Shown here: positions 55,396 to 64,000 of the stretch, piece after piece
Layout of the letters: the number at the start of each line of letters is the position of its first letter
Numbering within the stretch: the stretch's first letter is position 1
DNA from: Rhodospirillales bacterium
GTDB lineage: Bacteria > Pseudomonadota > Alphaproteobacteria > Rhodospirillales > Thalassospiraceae
Direction: 5' to 3'
DNA: 64,000 nucleotides
Assembly: GCA_019634165.1 (NCBI GenBank)
Contig: JAHQVT010000007.1
Coordinates: 248,001 to 312,000 of the forward strand
Position numbers and translations under genes: made by a program
Notes under the pieces: generated by a model
Seen by the model: the letters and a program-made list of their open reading frames with translations, nothing else
Database searches by the model: none
What the model was told of the DNA's origin: nothing

Positions 55396-56169
55396 ATGCC
55401 CGGCAAAAATGCTCAGAATTCATGGCGGAGTATCGCCATTGTCACAGGATTGATCGGCGCGACGGCCTTTCTTTCAGGCTGCAACGCGATGAAACGACTT
55501 TCTGAAGTTGGCGAACCGCCGAAATTATCGTCAATCGACAACCCGACCCAGTCAGAAAGCTATCGACCGGTCAGCCTGCCAATGCCTGCTCCGCAGGTCG
55601 CAGAGCGCAATCCAAACTCGCTTTGGCGCTCTGGTGCACGGTCATTCTTCAAAGATCAGCGCGCCAATCAAGTTGGCGACATCCTGACCGTTGTTGTTGA
55701 AATGGAAGACAGTGCGGCCCTTGCCAACAGCACGGAACGGTCGCGCGCGAACTCCGAAGATCTTGCTGTTCCCAATCTGTTTGGCCTTGAATCCGAACTG
55801 ACCAAAGTTCTGCCTGAAACCATTGATCCATCTTCGATGTTTGATATGGACAGCAACACATCAAACAAAGGCTCGGGAAAACTTGATCGAAACGAGGCCA
55901 TCAACCTGCGTGTTGCCGCTATCGTTATTCAGGTTTTGCCCAACGGGAACTATGTCATTCACGGCCGTCAGGAAATCCGGGTTAACAGCGAAGTTCGCGA
56001 AGTTCAGATTGCCGGCGTGATCCGCGCTGCTGACATTAGCTCGGCCAATGAAGTCGGCTATGACAAAATTGCCGAGGCCCGCATTTCCTATGGCGGTCGC
56101 GGTACGATTTCCGATGTTCAGCAACCACGCTATGGCAGTGAAGTTCTCGACATCATCTTGCCGTTCTAA
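55396..56169 (+). CDS. flgH: Flagellar L-ring protein FlgH
   Basis: A 257-residue outer-membrane lipoprotein with lipobox LSGC and the FlgH body (SLWRSGARSFFKDQRANQVGDILTVVVE ... GNYVIHGRQEIRVNSEVREVQIAGVIRAADIS). GGAGG precedes the ATG. Followed by two terminators. Confidence 0.97.
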   Translation: MPGKNAQNSWRSIAIVTGLIGATAFLSGCNAMKRLSEVGEPPKLSSIDNPTQSESYRPVSLPMPAPQVAERNPNSLWRSGARSFFKDQRANQVGDILTVVVEMEDSAALANSTERSRANSEDLAVPNLFGLESELTKVLPETIDPSSMFDMDSNTSNKGSGKLDRNEAINLRVAAIVIQVLPNGNYVIHGRQEIRVNSEVREVQIAGVIRAADISSANEVGYDKIAEARISYGGRGTISDVQQPRYGSEVLDIILPF

Positions 56170-56248
56170 ACAAGCTCGATGCGCGCATAGGCTGATCCTT
56201 CTGCCTGGTTCCGATCAGCCTCATTGCCAATCGCAAAATACCGAATGC

Positions 56249-56275
56249 AAAAGGCCGCACAAAGGCGGCCTTTTT
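56249..56275 (+). terminator. Terminator after flgH
   Basis: AAAAGGCCGC and GCGGCCTTTTT arms with a 6-base loop and T-run. Confidence 0.85.
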
Positions 56276-56299
56276 GTTTAAAACAAATGGCTAACAAGG

Positions 56300-56331
56300 A
56301 AAAAGCCCGGCCATTGTGACCGGGCTTTTTT
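56300..56331. terminator. Bidirectional terminator between flgH and dksA
   Basis: AAAAGCCCGG and CCGGGCTTTTTT arms with a 9-base loop; T-runs on both strands. Confidence 0.9.
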
Positions 56332-56433
56332 GATTTTGGTTATCCCTAACCAGTAATCTCCCACAAGGTCATGACGTTGCATGACATGGATCCGCCGAAG
56401 CCAGATCTCTTTATTTTTTATCACCCGGCGCGA

Positions 56434-56850
56434 TCAATCGTCGCGACGTGTGCGCTCCATCCGTTCATGACGTTCCTGGGCTTCAATGCTCAGGGTCGCA
56501 ATTGGACGAGCTTCAAGTCTTTTCAAGCTGATCGGCTCGTCGGTTTCTTCGCAGTAACCATATGATCCGTCTTCAATTCGACGCAAAGCAGCATCAATTT
56601 TTGAAATTAGCTTGCGCGCCCTGTCTCGAGTACGAAGCTCAAGTGCCCTGTCCGTTTCAGCCGACGCACGGTCGGTCAGGTCAGGTTCTTGCAGCCCGCC
56701 ATCTTGCAGGTTCGCTAATGTTTCCGAAGATTCGTGCAGAAGCTCTGCTCGCCAAGCGAGTAGTTTCTGCCGGAAATATTCCCGCTGGCGCGGGTTCATG
56801 AACTCTTCGCCCTCTGCAGGACGATAGTCTGGTGGTAATGTGATAGTCAT
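56434..56850 (-). CDS. dksA: RNA polymerase-binding factor DksA
   Basis: A 138-residue coiled-coil factor that works with ppGpp. Coiled-coil residues include the DxxDxA-type tip (LTDRASAETDRAL). The zinc finger, normally four cysteines, keeps only one (YGYCEETDEPISLKRLEARPIATLSIEAQERHER), a loss known in alphaproteobacterial DksA, so it should not bind zinc in the usual way. Monocistronic between terminators and fliX. Confidence 0.95.
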   Translation of the reverse strand: MTITLPPDYRPAEGEEFMNPRQREYFRQKLLAWRAELLHESSETLANLQDGGLQEPDLTDRASAETDRALELRTRDRARKLISKIDAALRRIEDGSYGYCEETDEPISLKRLEARPIATLSIEAQERHERMERTRRDD

Positions 56851-57000
56851 GTATGCCCTCTATACAGGACTCATCGATCGCGCGGCAATATAGAGGCAGC
56901 ACGCTAACGGTGCAAGATGATTGAACAAATAAATCTCAATTTGCACAAAATATGGCTAAATTCTGCGGATTTTCAGTGGGAAACACTAGAAATTAAAGAC

Positions 57001-57447
57001 CTAAATCAGACCTGAAACTTCTAGTTTCGCAAGTTCGACCCGAGCGCGTAGATCAATCTCGTCTAACACTGCTGAAAGTTCAGGATCATCAATTGTTTCG
57101 CGCTGTTGATCCATCAGCTCAACAAGTTGTTGCAATCGCGGACCTGATATTGCACCGCTCAGCAAGCCATCCCGAACAGATTCAAGTTGTTCAAGCAGAC
57201 TTTTCGCCCGCAACACTGCAGCTTTTTTCGGAGAATCCAGTGCATCACCGCTTTGCTGCAAAGCCAGCAGCGCGTCAAGCGCACTGACAGACCCCGAACT
57301 GTGAACGCCTGCTGAACCACCCGCCTCACCAGCAGAGCCGACAGAACGCATGGCGTCGGCAAAACCACCGCCCCCACCAGACGAGCCCGATGATTTTTTG
57401 CGTGATGTTCCGCCCGCATTGGTCGCCTTGGAACCGCTAACCTTCAT
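57001..57447 (-). CDS. fliX: Flagellar assembly regulator FliX
   Basis: A 148-residue protein: Gly/Ser-rich N-terminus, then ALDALLALQQSG and the conserved C-terminus LLEQLESVRDGLLSGAI ... DDPELSAVLDEIDLRARVELAKL. FliX couples basal-body assembly to the sigma-54 activator FlbD in Caulobacter. It is divergent from flgI as in that organism. Start at 57447 (MKVSGSK) is by homology. No flbD is in the window. Confidence 0.92.
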   Translation of the reverse strand: MKVSGSKATNAGGTSRKKSSGSSGGGGGFADAMRSVGSAGEAGGSAGVHSSGSVSALDALLALQQSGDALDSPKKAAVLRAKSLLEQLESVRDGLLSGAISGPRLQQLVELMDQQRETIDDPELSAVLDEIDLRARVELAKLEVSGLI

Positions 57448-57819
57448 GACCCGTTTCCGTTCTGTTGTGGTACAATCTTTCAAACGCCAAGGCTAGCTGC
57501 GCAAACAGCTTGACCTAACTTCCGACTAAATCAGGAACAATCCCGATCCGCACGCAGGCGTTATTTAGTGAGTCTCCCTCAATCACGGGAACCGCGCAAC
57601 GGGAAAAAAATGCCGGGTAGACTTAAAAACAGGACTGCAGAGGTCTGGATATCTGCGTTTAGCGACGTTTTACCTTATTTTCCGGCAACTTCAGCAGAAC
57701 CAACCCCGGAAAGCCTCACTTGGCACGGTTTTCGCAAATAAGCTGACAAACGCGGTTCAATGATCAATCGCACCATTTGCCGGATGCATGCCATCCCAAG
57801 TCAAAGCGGAACAGAGAAT
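57448..57819. other. Divergent region between fliX and flgI
   Basis: 372 bases without a gene. Contains the flgI sigma-54 element (57721-57736) and half-sites TGCCGGG near 57,609 and CCGGCAA near 57,681 that resemble activator sites. The fliX promoter is not evident. Confidence 0.6.
57721..57736 (+). promoter_or_regulatory. Sigma-54 promoter of flgI
   Basis: TGGCACGGTTTTCGCA; GG at 57722-57723, GC at 57734-57735. -12 reads TCGC, as at flgF. Confidence 0.75.
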
Positions 57820-58962
57820 ATGATCACAGGTCTTGGCAAAATAGCACGTACAGCGACCCTAACAGTCGCGCTGGGAATGCTTGCCCTGTCGCAGCTAAAC
57901 CCCGCACATGCACAGTCACGGATTAAGGATATCGCCGACTTCGAAGGCGTCCGTGACAACATGCTGGTTGGCTATGGTCTTGTGGTTGGCTTGAATGGCA
58001 CGGGTGACGACCTTGGCGATGCAGAATTTACCCGCCAAAGCATGGTCGCCATGCTGGAACGCCTAGGCATCAACGTCCGTGAACAAATCGAAGATGTTGA
58101 TTCTGACAATATTGCTGCCGTTATGGTCACAGCAACGCTTCCGCCATTTTCGCGTCAAGGTGCGCGTATTGATGTCAGTATCAGCGCAATCGGCACCTCC
58201 GAAAGCCTACAGGGCGGCACCCTTCTGGTGACCCCGATGGTCGGTGCGGACGGCGAAGTTTATGCTGTTGCACAGGGCAACCTTGCGGTTGGTGGTTTCT
58301 CGGCAGGCGGTAATGCAGAAACCATTGTAAAGGGTGTTCCTACATCGGCACGTATCGCAAGTGGCGGCATCGTTGAACGTGAAATCGACTTCAACCTGAA
58401 TTCCATGCAGGACATGTCCGTTATCTTACGTAACCCGGACTTTACGACTGCACGTCGCGTTTCCGATGCAATTAATGCCTATCTCGGCGAAGTTTCTGCC
58501 CGCGCAAGCGACCCAGGTACCGTTCGCCTGAATATTCCAGAACGTTACAATCAGAATGTCGTCGCACTTTTGACCGACATTGAACAGCTTCGCGTCGAGC
58601 CAGATCAGATTGCCCGTGTTGTCATCGACGAAAACACCGGCACGATCGTTATGGGTGAGAATGTCCGGATTAACCGTGTGGCAATTGCCCAAGGCAACCT
58701 GACCATTCGCGTTACCGAAAGCCAACAGGTTTCACAGCCTTCACCGTTTTCCGATGCAGGCACAACCGAGGTTGTGGATCGCACCAACGTTCAGGTCGAT
58801 GAGGGCGAAGACAACCAGCTTGGCGTTCTTAATAGCGGCGTCAGCCTGCAAGAACTGGTCAATGGCCTTAACAGCCTTGGCGTTGGACCACGCGACATGA
58901 TCACGATTTTGCAGGCCATTAAAACATCCGGTGCCCTTCAGGCTGAAATCGAGGTGATGTGA
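57820..58962 (+). CDS. flgI: Flagellar P-ring protein FlgI
   Basis: A 380-residue periplasmic P-ring subunit with signal peptide (about 1-31, ending AHAQS), then RIKDIADFEGVRDNMLVGYGLVVGLNGTGDD, the FlgI hallmark. The start at 57820 follows GGAACAGAG; an in-frame ATG at 57760 lacks a ribosome site. Overlaps flgJ by one base. Confidence 0.97.
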   Translation: MITGLGKIARTATLTVALGMLALSQLNPAHAQSRIKDIADFEGVRDNMLVGYGLVVGLNGTGDDLGDAEFTRQSMVAMLERLGINVREQIEDVDSDNIAAVMVTATLPPFSRQGARIDVSISAIGTSESLQGGTLLVTPMVGADGEVYAVAQGNLAVGGFSAGGNAETIVKGVPTSARIASGGIVEREIDFNLNSMQDMSVILRNPDFTTARRVSDAINAYLGEVSARASDPGTVRLNIPERYNQNVVALLTDIEQLRVEPDQIARVVIDENTGTIVMGENVRINRVAIAQGNLTIRVTESQQVSQPSPFSDAGTTEVVDRTNVQVDEGEDNQLGVLNSGVSLQELVNGLNSLGVGPRDMITILQAIKTSGALQAEIEVM

Positions 58963-59309
58963 TGATGACCGACGGCTCAACCGCATTGATGGCGCAGGCA
59001 CAGGCCAGCGCCCAATACGGCTCACAAAACAATATGTCTTCACGGGTGAACGCGCTAACCGACGGCCACATCAAGACCGAGGCAGAAGCCCGTGAAGCCG
59101 GCGAAGAATTCGAATCAATGTTTCTTGGTCAGATGCTTAGTCACATGTTTGAAGGTGTTCAGACCAACGAGCTTTTTGGCGGCGGGCATGGCGAGACAAT
59201 GATGCGCTCCATGCTGGTAGATGAATATGCCAAAGAAATGACCCGCGCAGGTGGCATCGGAATTGCAGATGCTGTCACACGTGAAATCCTCAGAATCCAG
59301 GAGGGGTAA
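58962..59309 (+). CDS. flgJ: Rod-binding protein, FlgJ N-terminal type
   Basis: A 115-residue protein equal to the rod-capping half of FlgJ: EAGEEFESMFLGQMLSHMFEG, GGHGETMMRSMLVDEYAKEMTRAGGIGIAD. The muramidase half found in E. coli is absent, as usual in alphaproteobacteria. Start ATG at 58962 overlaps the flgI stop (TGATG); another ATG follows at once. Confidence 0.92.
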   Translation: MMTDGSTALMAQAQASAQYGSQNNMSSRVNALTDGHIKTEAEAREAGEEFESMFLGQMLSHMFEGVQTNELFGGGHGETMMRSMLVDEYAKEMTRAGGIGIADAVTREILRIQEG

Positions 59310-59312
59310 AAA

Positions 59313-59774
59313 ATGACCACTCAAGAGTTGGTTACAGAACTGAAAAGCGTCACTTACGACCTTATGTCCCTACTGGAACGTGAAACCACGGGCCTGCGGA
59401 CATTGGCACCGGCAGAATTTGAACAGTTCGTGTCGGAAAAATCTGCCTTGTCGATGCAATACGAACAATTGGTCGTTAAATTGCGCGGTCGTGGCGATGA
59501 ACTTCGTTCCATGCCCGAAGAAGAGCGCGCCGAACTGCGTGAACTTCAAGCCGAGTTTCAGGAAATGGCACGTCGCAACATGATTGCCCTTCAGGCGGCA
59601 AAAGCCACCAATGAGCGGATGGTTCAGGCGATTGTCCGCGCGGTCAACGACAAGTCCAAAGAAGAATGCACGACATATAACCGTTCAGCCAAGACCGGCA
59701 AAGCATCACTGGGCGGCTATGGACGGACGATCAACAAACCCGGCGGCGCATATAGCGTCAATGAAACGCTCTAA
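59313..59774 (+). CDS. flgN: Flagellar chaperone FlgN
   Basis: A 153-residue helical protein with the FlgN pattern (LVTELKSVTYDLMSLLERETTGLRTLAPAEFEQFVSEKSAL), a chaperone for FlgK and FlgL, which are encoded directly downstream. Basic, Gly-rich tail. Confidence 0.85.
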   Translation: MTTQELVTELKSVTYDLMSLLERETTGLRTLAPAEFEQFVSEKSALSMQYEQLVVKLRGRGDELRSMPEEERAELRELQAEFQEMARRNMIALQAAKATNERMVQAIVRAVNDKSKEECTTYNRSAKTGKASLGGYGRTINKPGGAYSVNETL

Positions 59775-59791
59775 GGGCAAAGGCACGTATC

Positions 59792-62200
59792 ATGTCACTG
59801 ACCCAGGCACTTAACACTGCGATTACTGGCCTTAACACGGCACAGAGCCGTATTGCGATCACGTCTTCGAACATTTCGAACGTGAACACCGAAGGCTATT
59901 CCAAAAAGATCGCAGGTCAGGAAACCCTGACACTTGACGGGACCGGTGCGGGTTCGCAGGTTGCCGATATCTATCGCAACGTCAACGAAGGCTTGGTACG
60001 TGAGGTTCGCGGCGAACTCGGCAAAGCAGGTCGCGAAGAAGTCCGCTTTGAGTTCTTCCAGCGTGTTCAAACCCTGTTTGGAACCCCGCAATCTGATGCC
60101 GCGATCAGCCAGCGCATCAATGACCTTGCAGATGCGTTCGAGCAACTTGGCGTTACGCCGGACCAAACCTCTCCGCGTATCGAGGCAATTGAAAGCGCCA
60201 TCCAGGTGATGGAGTCCTTTGAAAACCTTTCAACCCAGCTTCAAGACATCCGTGATGATATTGACGATCAAATTACTGATGAAGTTGACACTGCAAACAC
60301 CCTGTTAAGCCAGATTGCAGATCTCAATACGGGTATCATTCGCCTGAAAAACCTTGGGCAGCCTACGACCGAACTTGAAGATCAGCGCGATCAGAAGCTT
60401 AATCAACTGTCAAAAATCATTGATATTACGACCTTCTCGCGCAGTGATGGCTCAATGGTGATCTATTCGGCTGCTGGTGCAAATACGCTGCTTGACCGAA
60501 CACCACATTCGCTCACCTTCACCCAGACGGCAGGCTTTGAACCGGGAACGGGTGGTTCTGGTTTATTTTTGGGCGACGACGACATAACAGACACACTGCG
60601 TACCGGCACACTTAAAGGCCTATTTGAAATGCGGGATTCGGAAATTCCCGCATTGAATGACCAGATCAACGAACTTGCTGGTGAGTTGCGTGATGCCTTG
60701 AACGAAGAACACAACAAAGGTACCGCTTTTCCACCGCCGGCCAACTTGTCGGGTAATCGTACCGTTGCGACTAGTGATCCGCTGACTGCTACCGGCGCGT
60801 TCCGTGTTGCTGCACTGGATCAAGATGGGCAGCTTATTGCGGCGGACAGTTGGTCGGACATCACCCTTCCGACCACACCAGCAACTGTTCAGGGCATTAT
60901 TACAGCAATCAACAGTTCTGATGCCAGTTCTTATCTGACGGCATCATTGATTGACAACAAGCTCGTTATCGAAGGTCAGGACGGTAACCGTGTCGCCATC
61001 AACGAACTGGACAGCCAGATCACCACGGGTGACGGCCGCCAGCAAGGCATGTCACATTATTTCGGCCTAAATGATTTTGTCGCGACAGTCAAAAGGTCTG
61101 ACACAATCACCTCAATGGCTCAAAGCAGCTCAACCACGGCACTCAATGTCACCGCAAGCTCGCTTACCATCTCGGCAGGTTCGGGGGTTCTGGTTGGCGG
61201 GGTCACGGTCAACTATACTGCAACTGATTCCCTTGAAGACGTTCGTGACAATATCCGCACAGCTCTTCAAGGGGCTGGTATGACGGTTGCAGATTCGGAA
61301 AGTGCCGCCTTCATCGTCGAAGATGGCAACCGATATCGTCTGGTTGTTGAATATGGCTCTAACATATCGATCAACGATTCCGGCACAATGTCGGCCAAGA
61401 TCGGACTAACCGAAGATCAACCAAACCTATCTGGTAATATGAGCATTGCAGCTGCCATTCAAAATGATCCGTCACGTATCGTGCGCGGTCAGATGAATGC
61501 CGATACTTATGAAACAACGACTGCAGTCGTTGTTCCGGATTCAGCCATCCCAAACCTTGGCCCACTTGTACCGCCCCCCCTAAACTATACTCTAACGGTG
61601 AGTGGTGACTTTACGGATGTTGATATTGATTATGATAGTACCAGCTCGCTGCAGGACATCGCCGACGCAATCAATAACAGTGCAACCCTGACCGACAACA
61701 ATATCACTGCTGAAGTTGTCTTTGATAGCCAGATTGGCGGATACAAGCTCAATGTTACCGATGCCGACGGCGACCCATTCTATTTCAGTGACGATGGTTT
61801 GCCCAATGCAGACGCACTTACTACGGTGATTGGTCTTGGTATTCAGTTTGGCGTCCACGAAGGTGACAACAGTGCCGCACAATCGCTCAGCCACACCTTT
61901 GAACGAACAGATATCGCGTTTGAAGCAACTGATGGGCTTTCGAGTGAACGCACGTCTTTGACCGACTACGCCGCAGGAATTGTTGCAACAGCTGCGACCA
62001 GAACAAAAGTTGCTGAAAACGCCTCTGAATTCCAATCCAACCTTGTCACCGATCTGAGCACCCGCATCCAGAACGAGGCTGGAGTGAACCTTGATGAGGA
62101 AATGTCAGATCTGATCATCTTCCAGCGCGCCTACACCGCATCAGCCCAAGTCATTTCGACGGTTGATGAAATGTTTGATGCATTGCTCAATGCAGTTTAA
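59792..62200 (+). CDS. flgK: Hook-filament junction protein FlgK
   Basis: An 802-residue junction protein: N-terminal ALNTAITGLNTAQSRIAITSSNISNVNTEGYSKK and C-terminal LIIFQRAYTASAQVISTVDEMFDALL. Longer than E. coli FlgK (about 550) because of an extended central domain, about 300-700, with repeated beta-rich segments. Follows flgN by 17 bases. Confidence 0.96.
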   Translation: MSLTQALNTAITGLNTAQSRIAITSSNISNVNTEGYSKKIAGQETLTLDGTGAGSQVADIYRNVNEGLVREVRGELGKAGREEVRFEFFQRVQTLFGTPQSDAAISQRINDLADAFEQLGVTPDQTSPRIEAIESAIQVMESFENLSTQLQDIRDDIDDQITDEVDTANTLLSQIADLNTGIIRLKNLGQPTTELEDQRDQKLNQLSKIIDITTFSRSDGSMVIYSAAGANTLLDRTPHSLTFTQTAGFEPGTGGSGLFLGDDDITDTLRTGTLKGLFEMRDSEIPALNDQINELAGELRDALNEEHNKGTAFPPPANLSGNRTVATSDPLTATGAFRVAALDQDGQLIAADSWSDITLPTTPATVQGIITAINSSDASSYLTASLIDNKLVIEGQDGNRVAINELDSQITTGDGRQQGMSHYFGLNDFVATVKRSDTITSMAQSSSTTALNVTASSLTISAGSGVLVGGVTVNYTATDSLEDVRDNIRTALQGAGMTVADSESAAFIVEDGNRYRLVVEYGSNISINDSGTMSAKIGLTEDQPNLSGNMSIAAAIQNDPSRIVRGQMNADTYETTTAVVVPDSAIPNLGPLVPPPLNYTLTVSGDFTDVDIDYDSTSSLQDIADAINNSATLTDNNITAEVVFDSQIGGYKLNVTDADGDPFYFSDDGLPNADALTTVIGLGIQFGVHEGDNSAAQSLSHTFERTDIAFEATDGLSSERTSLTDYAAGIVATAATRTKVAENASEFQSNLVTDLSTRIQNEAGVNLDEEMSDLIIFQRAYTASAQVISTVDEMFDALLNAV

Positions 62201-62227
62201 ACTGCAGCTTAGAATAGTGAGGACGTG

Positions 62228-63457
62228 ATGGTAACTCGTGTCGCAACCTATACAAATCATACTTTGCTTTCGGATCTAGCGATCCGGAATGCAGCGCGTG
62301 TAACTGATCTGCAAAACCAAGCATCAAGCGGTTATAAATCGCGTAATTATGCGGGTATTGCGGACAGTACACAGCGCCTACTGAATCTCGAGGGCGAATA
62401 TACCCGTACCGAGCAGTATCTGCGCAATACAACCCAAACCAAATTGCGCCTGCAAAGCATGGAGACATCTGTGGACAGCATGTTGACCATTGCAACACAG
62501 ATGAAATCATTGCTGATTCAGGCAAGCTCTGCAAATCAGGCCGATGACGTCAACATCCAAGACGAAGCAAGTCAGGCAATGGCGCAGGTCGCAAACCTGC
62601 TCAACACCAATCTTGATGGTCGCTATCTTTTTGCTGGCGGTCGATCTGAGGAACCTGCTGTCGACATCGAGAAGATCTATGCACCAGACAACTATCTTAG
62701 CGATCTTGACGTAACTCTTACCGGCACCACAACACTAGCATCACTAGGCGTCACCACAGGTCAGTTGCAAATCGTCAGCACGGATGTAGATGGCAATAGC
62801 GTCACCACTAACGTGAACTACAATGCCGCAACTGATGACATTGATGACATTCTTGATGCAATCAACAGCGTCACCACCAACGGTGCAATCGCCTCATTGC
62901 GTGGGTTTGGCGACACCGGGGCACCGCTTTTGAACATCGAAAATGTCGGCAATGGCTCAATCACCATCACTGAAAGCGGTGCAGGCGACTTTCTCTCCCA
63001 GCTTGGCATGGAAAAAATCCCCAACCCACGGGCTGATGCAGATTATTACGATGGTGACAAGCAGATCCTTGAAGCACGTATCGATGACGAATACAGCGTC
63101 TCATACGGTATTCTGGCCGACAACCCAGCCTTCCAGAAACTGGTTCAGGGTCTTGGCATCGCAGCTGGCACTGATAATCAGGATGCAATGTCAGTTGCAC
63201 TTGGCTTCATCAACGACGCCATCAATGAATTGCCAAATGTACAGGGTCAGATTGGCCTCGACATTTCAAATATCGAGCGCTTTGAAACACGCCATGAAGA
63301 CTTTAAAATCTTTGCGGCACAGGCCATTAGCGACATTGAAACCGTTGATGTGCCGCTGACGCTTGCCGAACTCACTCAATATGAAACCGCATTACAGGCA
63401 AGTTTTATTTCCATCTCACGGGCCGCAGATTTATCTTTGGCTAACTATTTGCGTTGA
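62228..63457 (+). CDS. flgL: Hook-filament junction protein FlgL
   Basis: A 409-residue flagellin-like protein: N-terminal MVTRVATYTNHTLLSDLAIRNAARVTDLQNQASSG and C-terminal LAELTQYETALQASFISISRAADLSLANYLR. Start ATG at 62228 with GAGGA upstream. Follows flgK. Confidence 0.95.
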   Translation: MVTRVATYTNHTLLSDLAIRNAARVTDLQNQASSGYKSRNYAGIADSTQRLLNLEGEYTRTEQYLRNTTQTKLRLQSMETSVDSMLTIATQMKSLLIQASSANQADDVNIQDEASQAMAQVANLLNTNLDGRYLFAGGRSEEPAVDIEKIYAPDNYLSDLDVTLTGTTTLASLGVTTGQLQIVSTDVDGNSVTTNVNYNAATDDIDDILDAINSVTTNGAIASLRGFGDTGAPLLNIENVGNGSITITESGAGDFLSQLGMEKIPNPRADADYYDGDKQILEARIDDEYSVSYGILADNPAFQKLVQGLGIAAGTDNQDAMSVALGFINDAINELPNVQGQIGLDISNIERFETRHEDFKIFAAQAISDIETVDVPLTLAELTQYETALQASFISISRAADLSLANYLR

Positions 63458-63557
63458 TTATCTTATATATTGAATTGCGTCTTTAACCGTTTTGTCTACT
63501 TTATACTGTAAGCAGTCCGTACAGACAGAACCTTTCGACCGTCGGAGTATTGCGGGA

Positions 63558-64000
63558 ATGGAAACCGAAAACGTCGCCGAAAACGAAACGCCTGAATCCG
63601 TCACCGTGGAGACACGCTTCGGCGATATTGAGTTCAGCTGGGATAAGGGCATTTATATGCCTGTCGGTCTCCTTGGCTTTCCGGAACATCATGCCTTCGG
63701 GCTGGCAAATATCCCAAATGCTTCTCTTGATCAGTTCAAGCTCTATCAAAGCCTGACGGACGCCAATCTTTCGTTCATTGTCGCGCCATACAACATGGAA
63801 AGCGGCGTTTATGCTGATAAAGACCTGACGAATGCGCAAAAAAGTCTTGCCATTGATGCTGCAGACATGGCCATTCTGATGGTGGTCACCATTCGCAGCG
63901 CACCAGGTGGACAGGGCATCACGATGTCCACAAACCTGCGCGCCCCGATTCTCGTTGATACTGGCCGACAAGTCGCATGGCAGCACATTTTGCCGAATGA
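63558..64000 (+). CDS. fliW: Flagellar assembly factor FliW (3' end cut off)
   Basis: Binds CsrA and flagellin to couple flagellin level to translation. From ATG at 63558 the frame is open to the window end (147 codons). Conserved elements: FGDIEFSWDKGIYMPVGLLGFPEH, FIVAPYNM, ILMVVTIRSAPGGQGITMSTNLRAPILVD. The missing part should be short. The window's csrA at 38,049 is its likely partner. Confidence 0.93.
   Translation, partial: METENVAENETPESVTVETRFGDIEFSWDKGIYMPVGLLGFPEHHAFGLANIPNASLDQFKLYQSLTDANLSFIVAPYNMESGVYADKDLTNAQKSLAIDAADMAILMVVTIRSAPGGQGITMSTNLRAPILVDTGRQVAWQHILPN

Noticed and set aside
1-64000. CRISPR arrays, insertion sequences, integrases and tRNA or rRNA genes
   Set aside because: Looked for in every gap on both strands; no repeat-spacer series, transposase frame, or cloverleaf/CCA signature was found.

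Overview
The window looks like a chromosomal segment of a free-living, flagellated alphaproteobacterium, most likely a Rhodospirillales relative such as Thalassospira. The genus is an inference from gene content and style, not something I could verify. Supporting signs are a CckA-type hybrid kinase next to flhB, a FliX homologue divergent from flgI, a MotE-like protein, a DksA that keeps one of the four zinc-finger cysteines, and a GAAC-N7-GAAC SOS box upstream of recA.

Bases 1-31,300 are a mixed metabolic and housekeeping region. It starts with a cut-off periplasmic binding protein, a pirin, an unrecognised membrane protein, WrbA, GlpQ, and a MoxR/VWA pair. A TetR regulator then faces a six-gene PotD/B/C/A-like ABC importer, metallo-hydrolase and aldehyde dehydrogenase operon, and the intergenic region holds two matching 12-bp palindromes. 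After this come an orphan lipoprotein whose ribosome site sits in a predicted hairpin, a TPR protein, a DUF2254 protein, an Lrp/EamA pair, alaS, a small cell-envelope cluster (two entericidins, a DUF1328 protein, a GNAT enzyme lacking a normal start codon), an esterase divergent from a membrane-anchored AraC regulator with two 21-bp-phased direct repeats, recA, nikR, a second EamA transporter, and two paralogous binding proteins.

Bases 31,400-64,000 are almost entirely motility. On the minus strand flgB-flgC-fliE, then fliQ-fliR-flhB, lead into cckA. On the plus strand csrA is followed by a separate FlhB C-terminal-domain protein, a small coiled protein, fliO and fliP. A long minus-strand run gives fliL-fliM-DUF6468-like-motE-like, then cheY-cheZ-two MotB-like proteins-a 1170-residue AMIN-like/TPR periplasmic protein, with a Sel1 protein beyond. 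On the plus strand are flgF-flgG-flgA-flgH and flgI-flgJ(N)-flgN-flgK-flgL-fliW (cut at the end), with dksA and fliX on the opposite strand between them. Five sites matching the sigma-54 -24/-12 pattern lie before flgB, fliL, flgF, flgH and flgI, which suggests coordinated expression of the basal body, rod and ring genes.

The most unusual parts are: the tandem MotB pair in which the first copy has alanine where the proton-carrying aspartate should be, next to a large duplicated-domain periplasmic protein and with no motA in view; the GNAT gene that appears to begin at a non-ATG codon inside an entericidin stop; the paired-operator TetR importer operon; and the SD-sequestering leader hairpin of the orphan lipoprotein.
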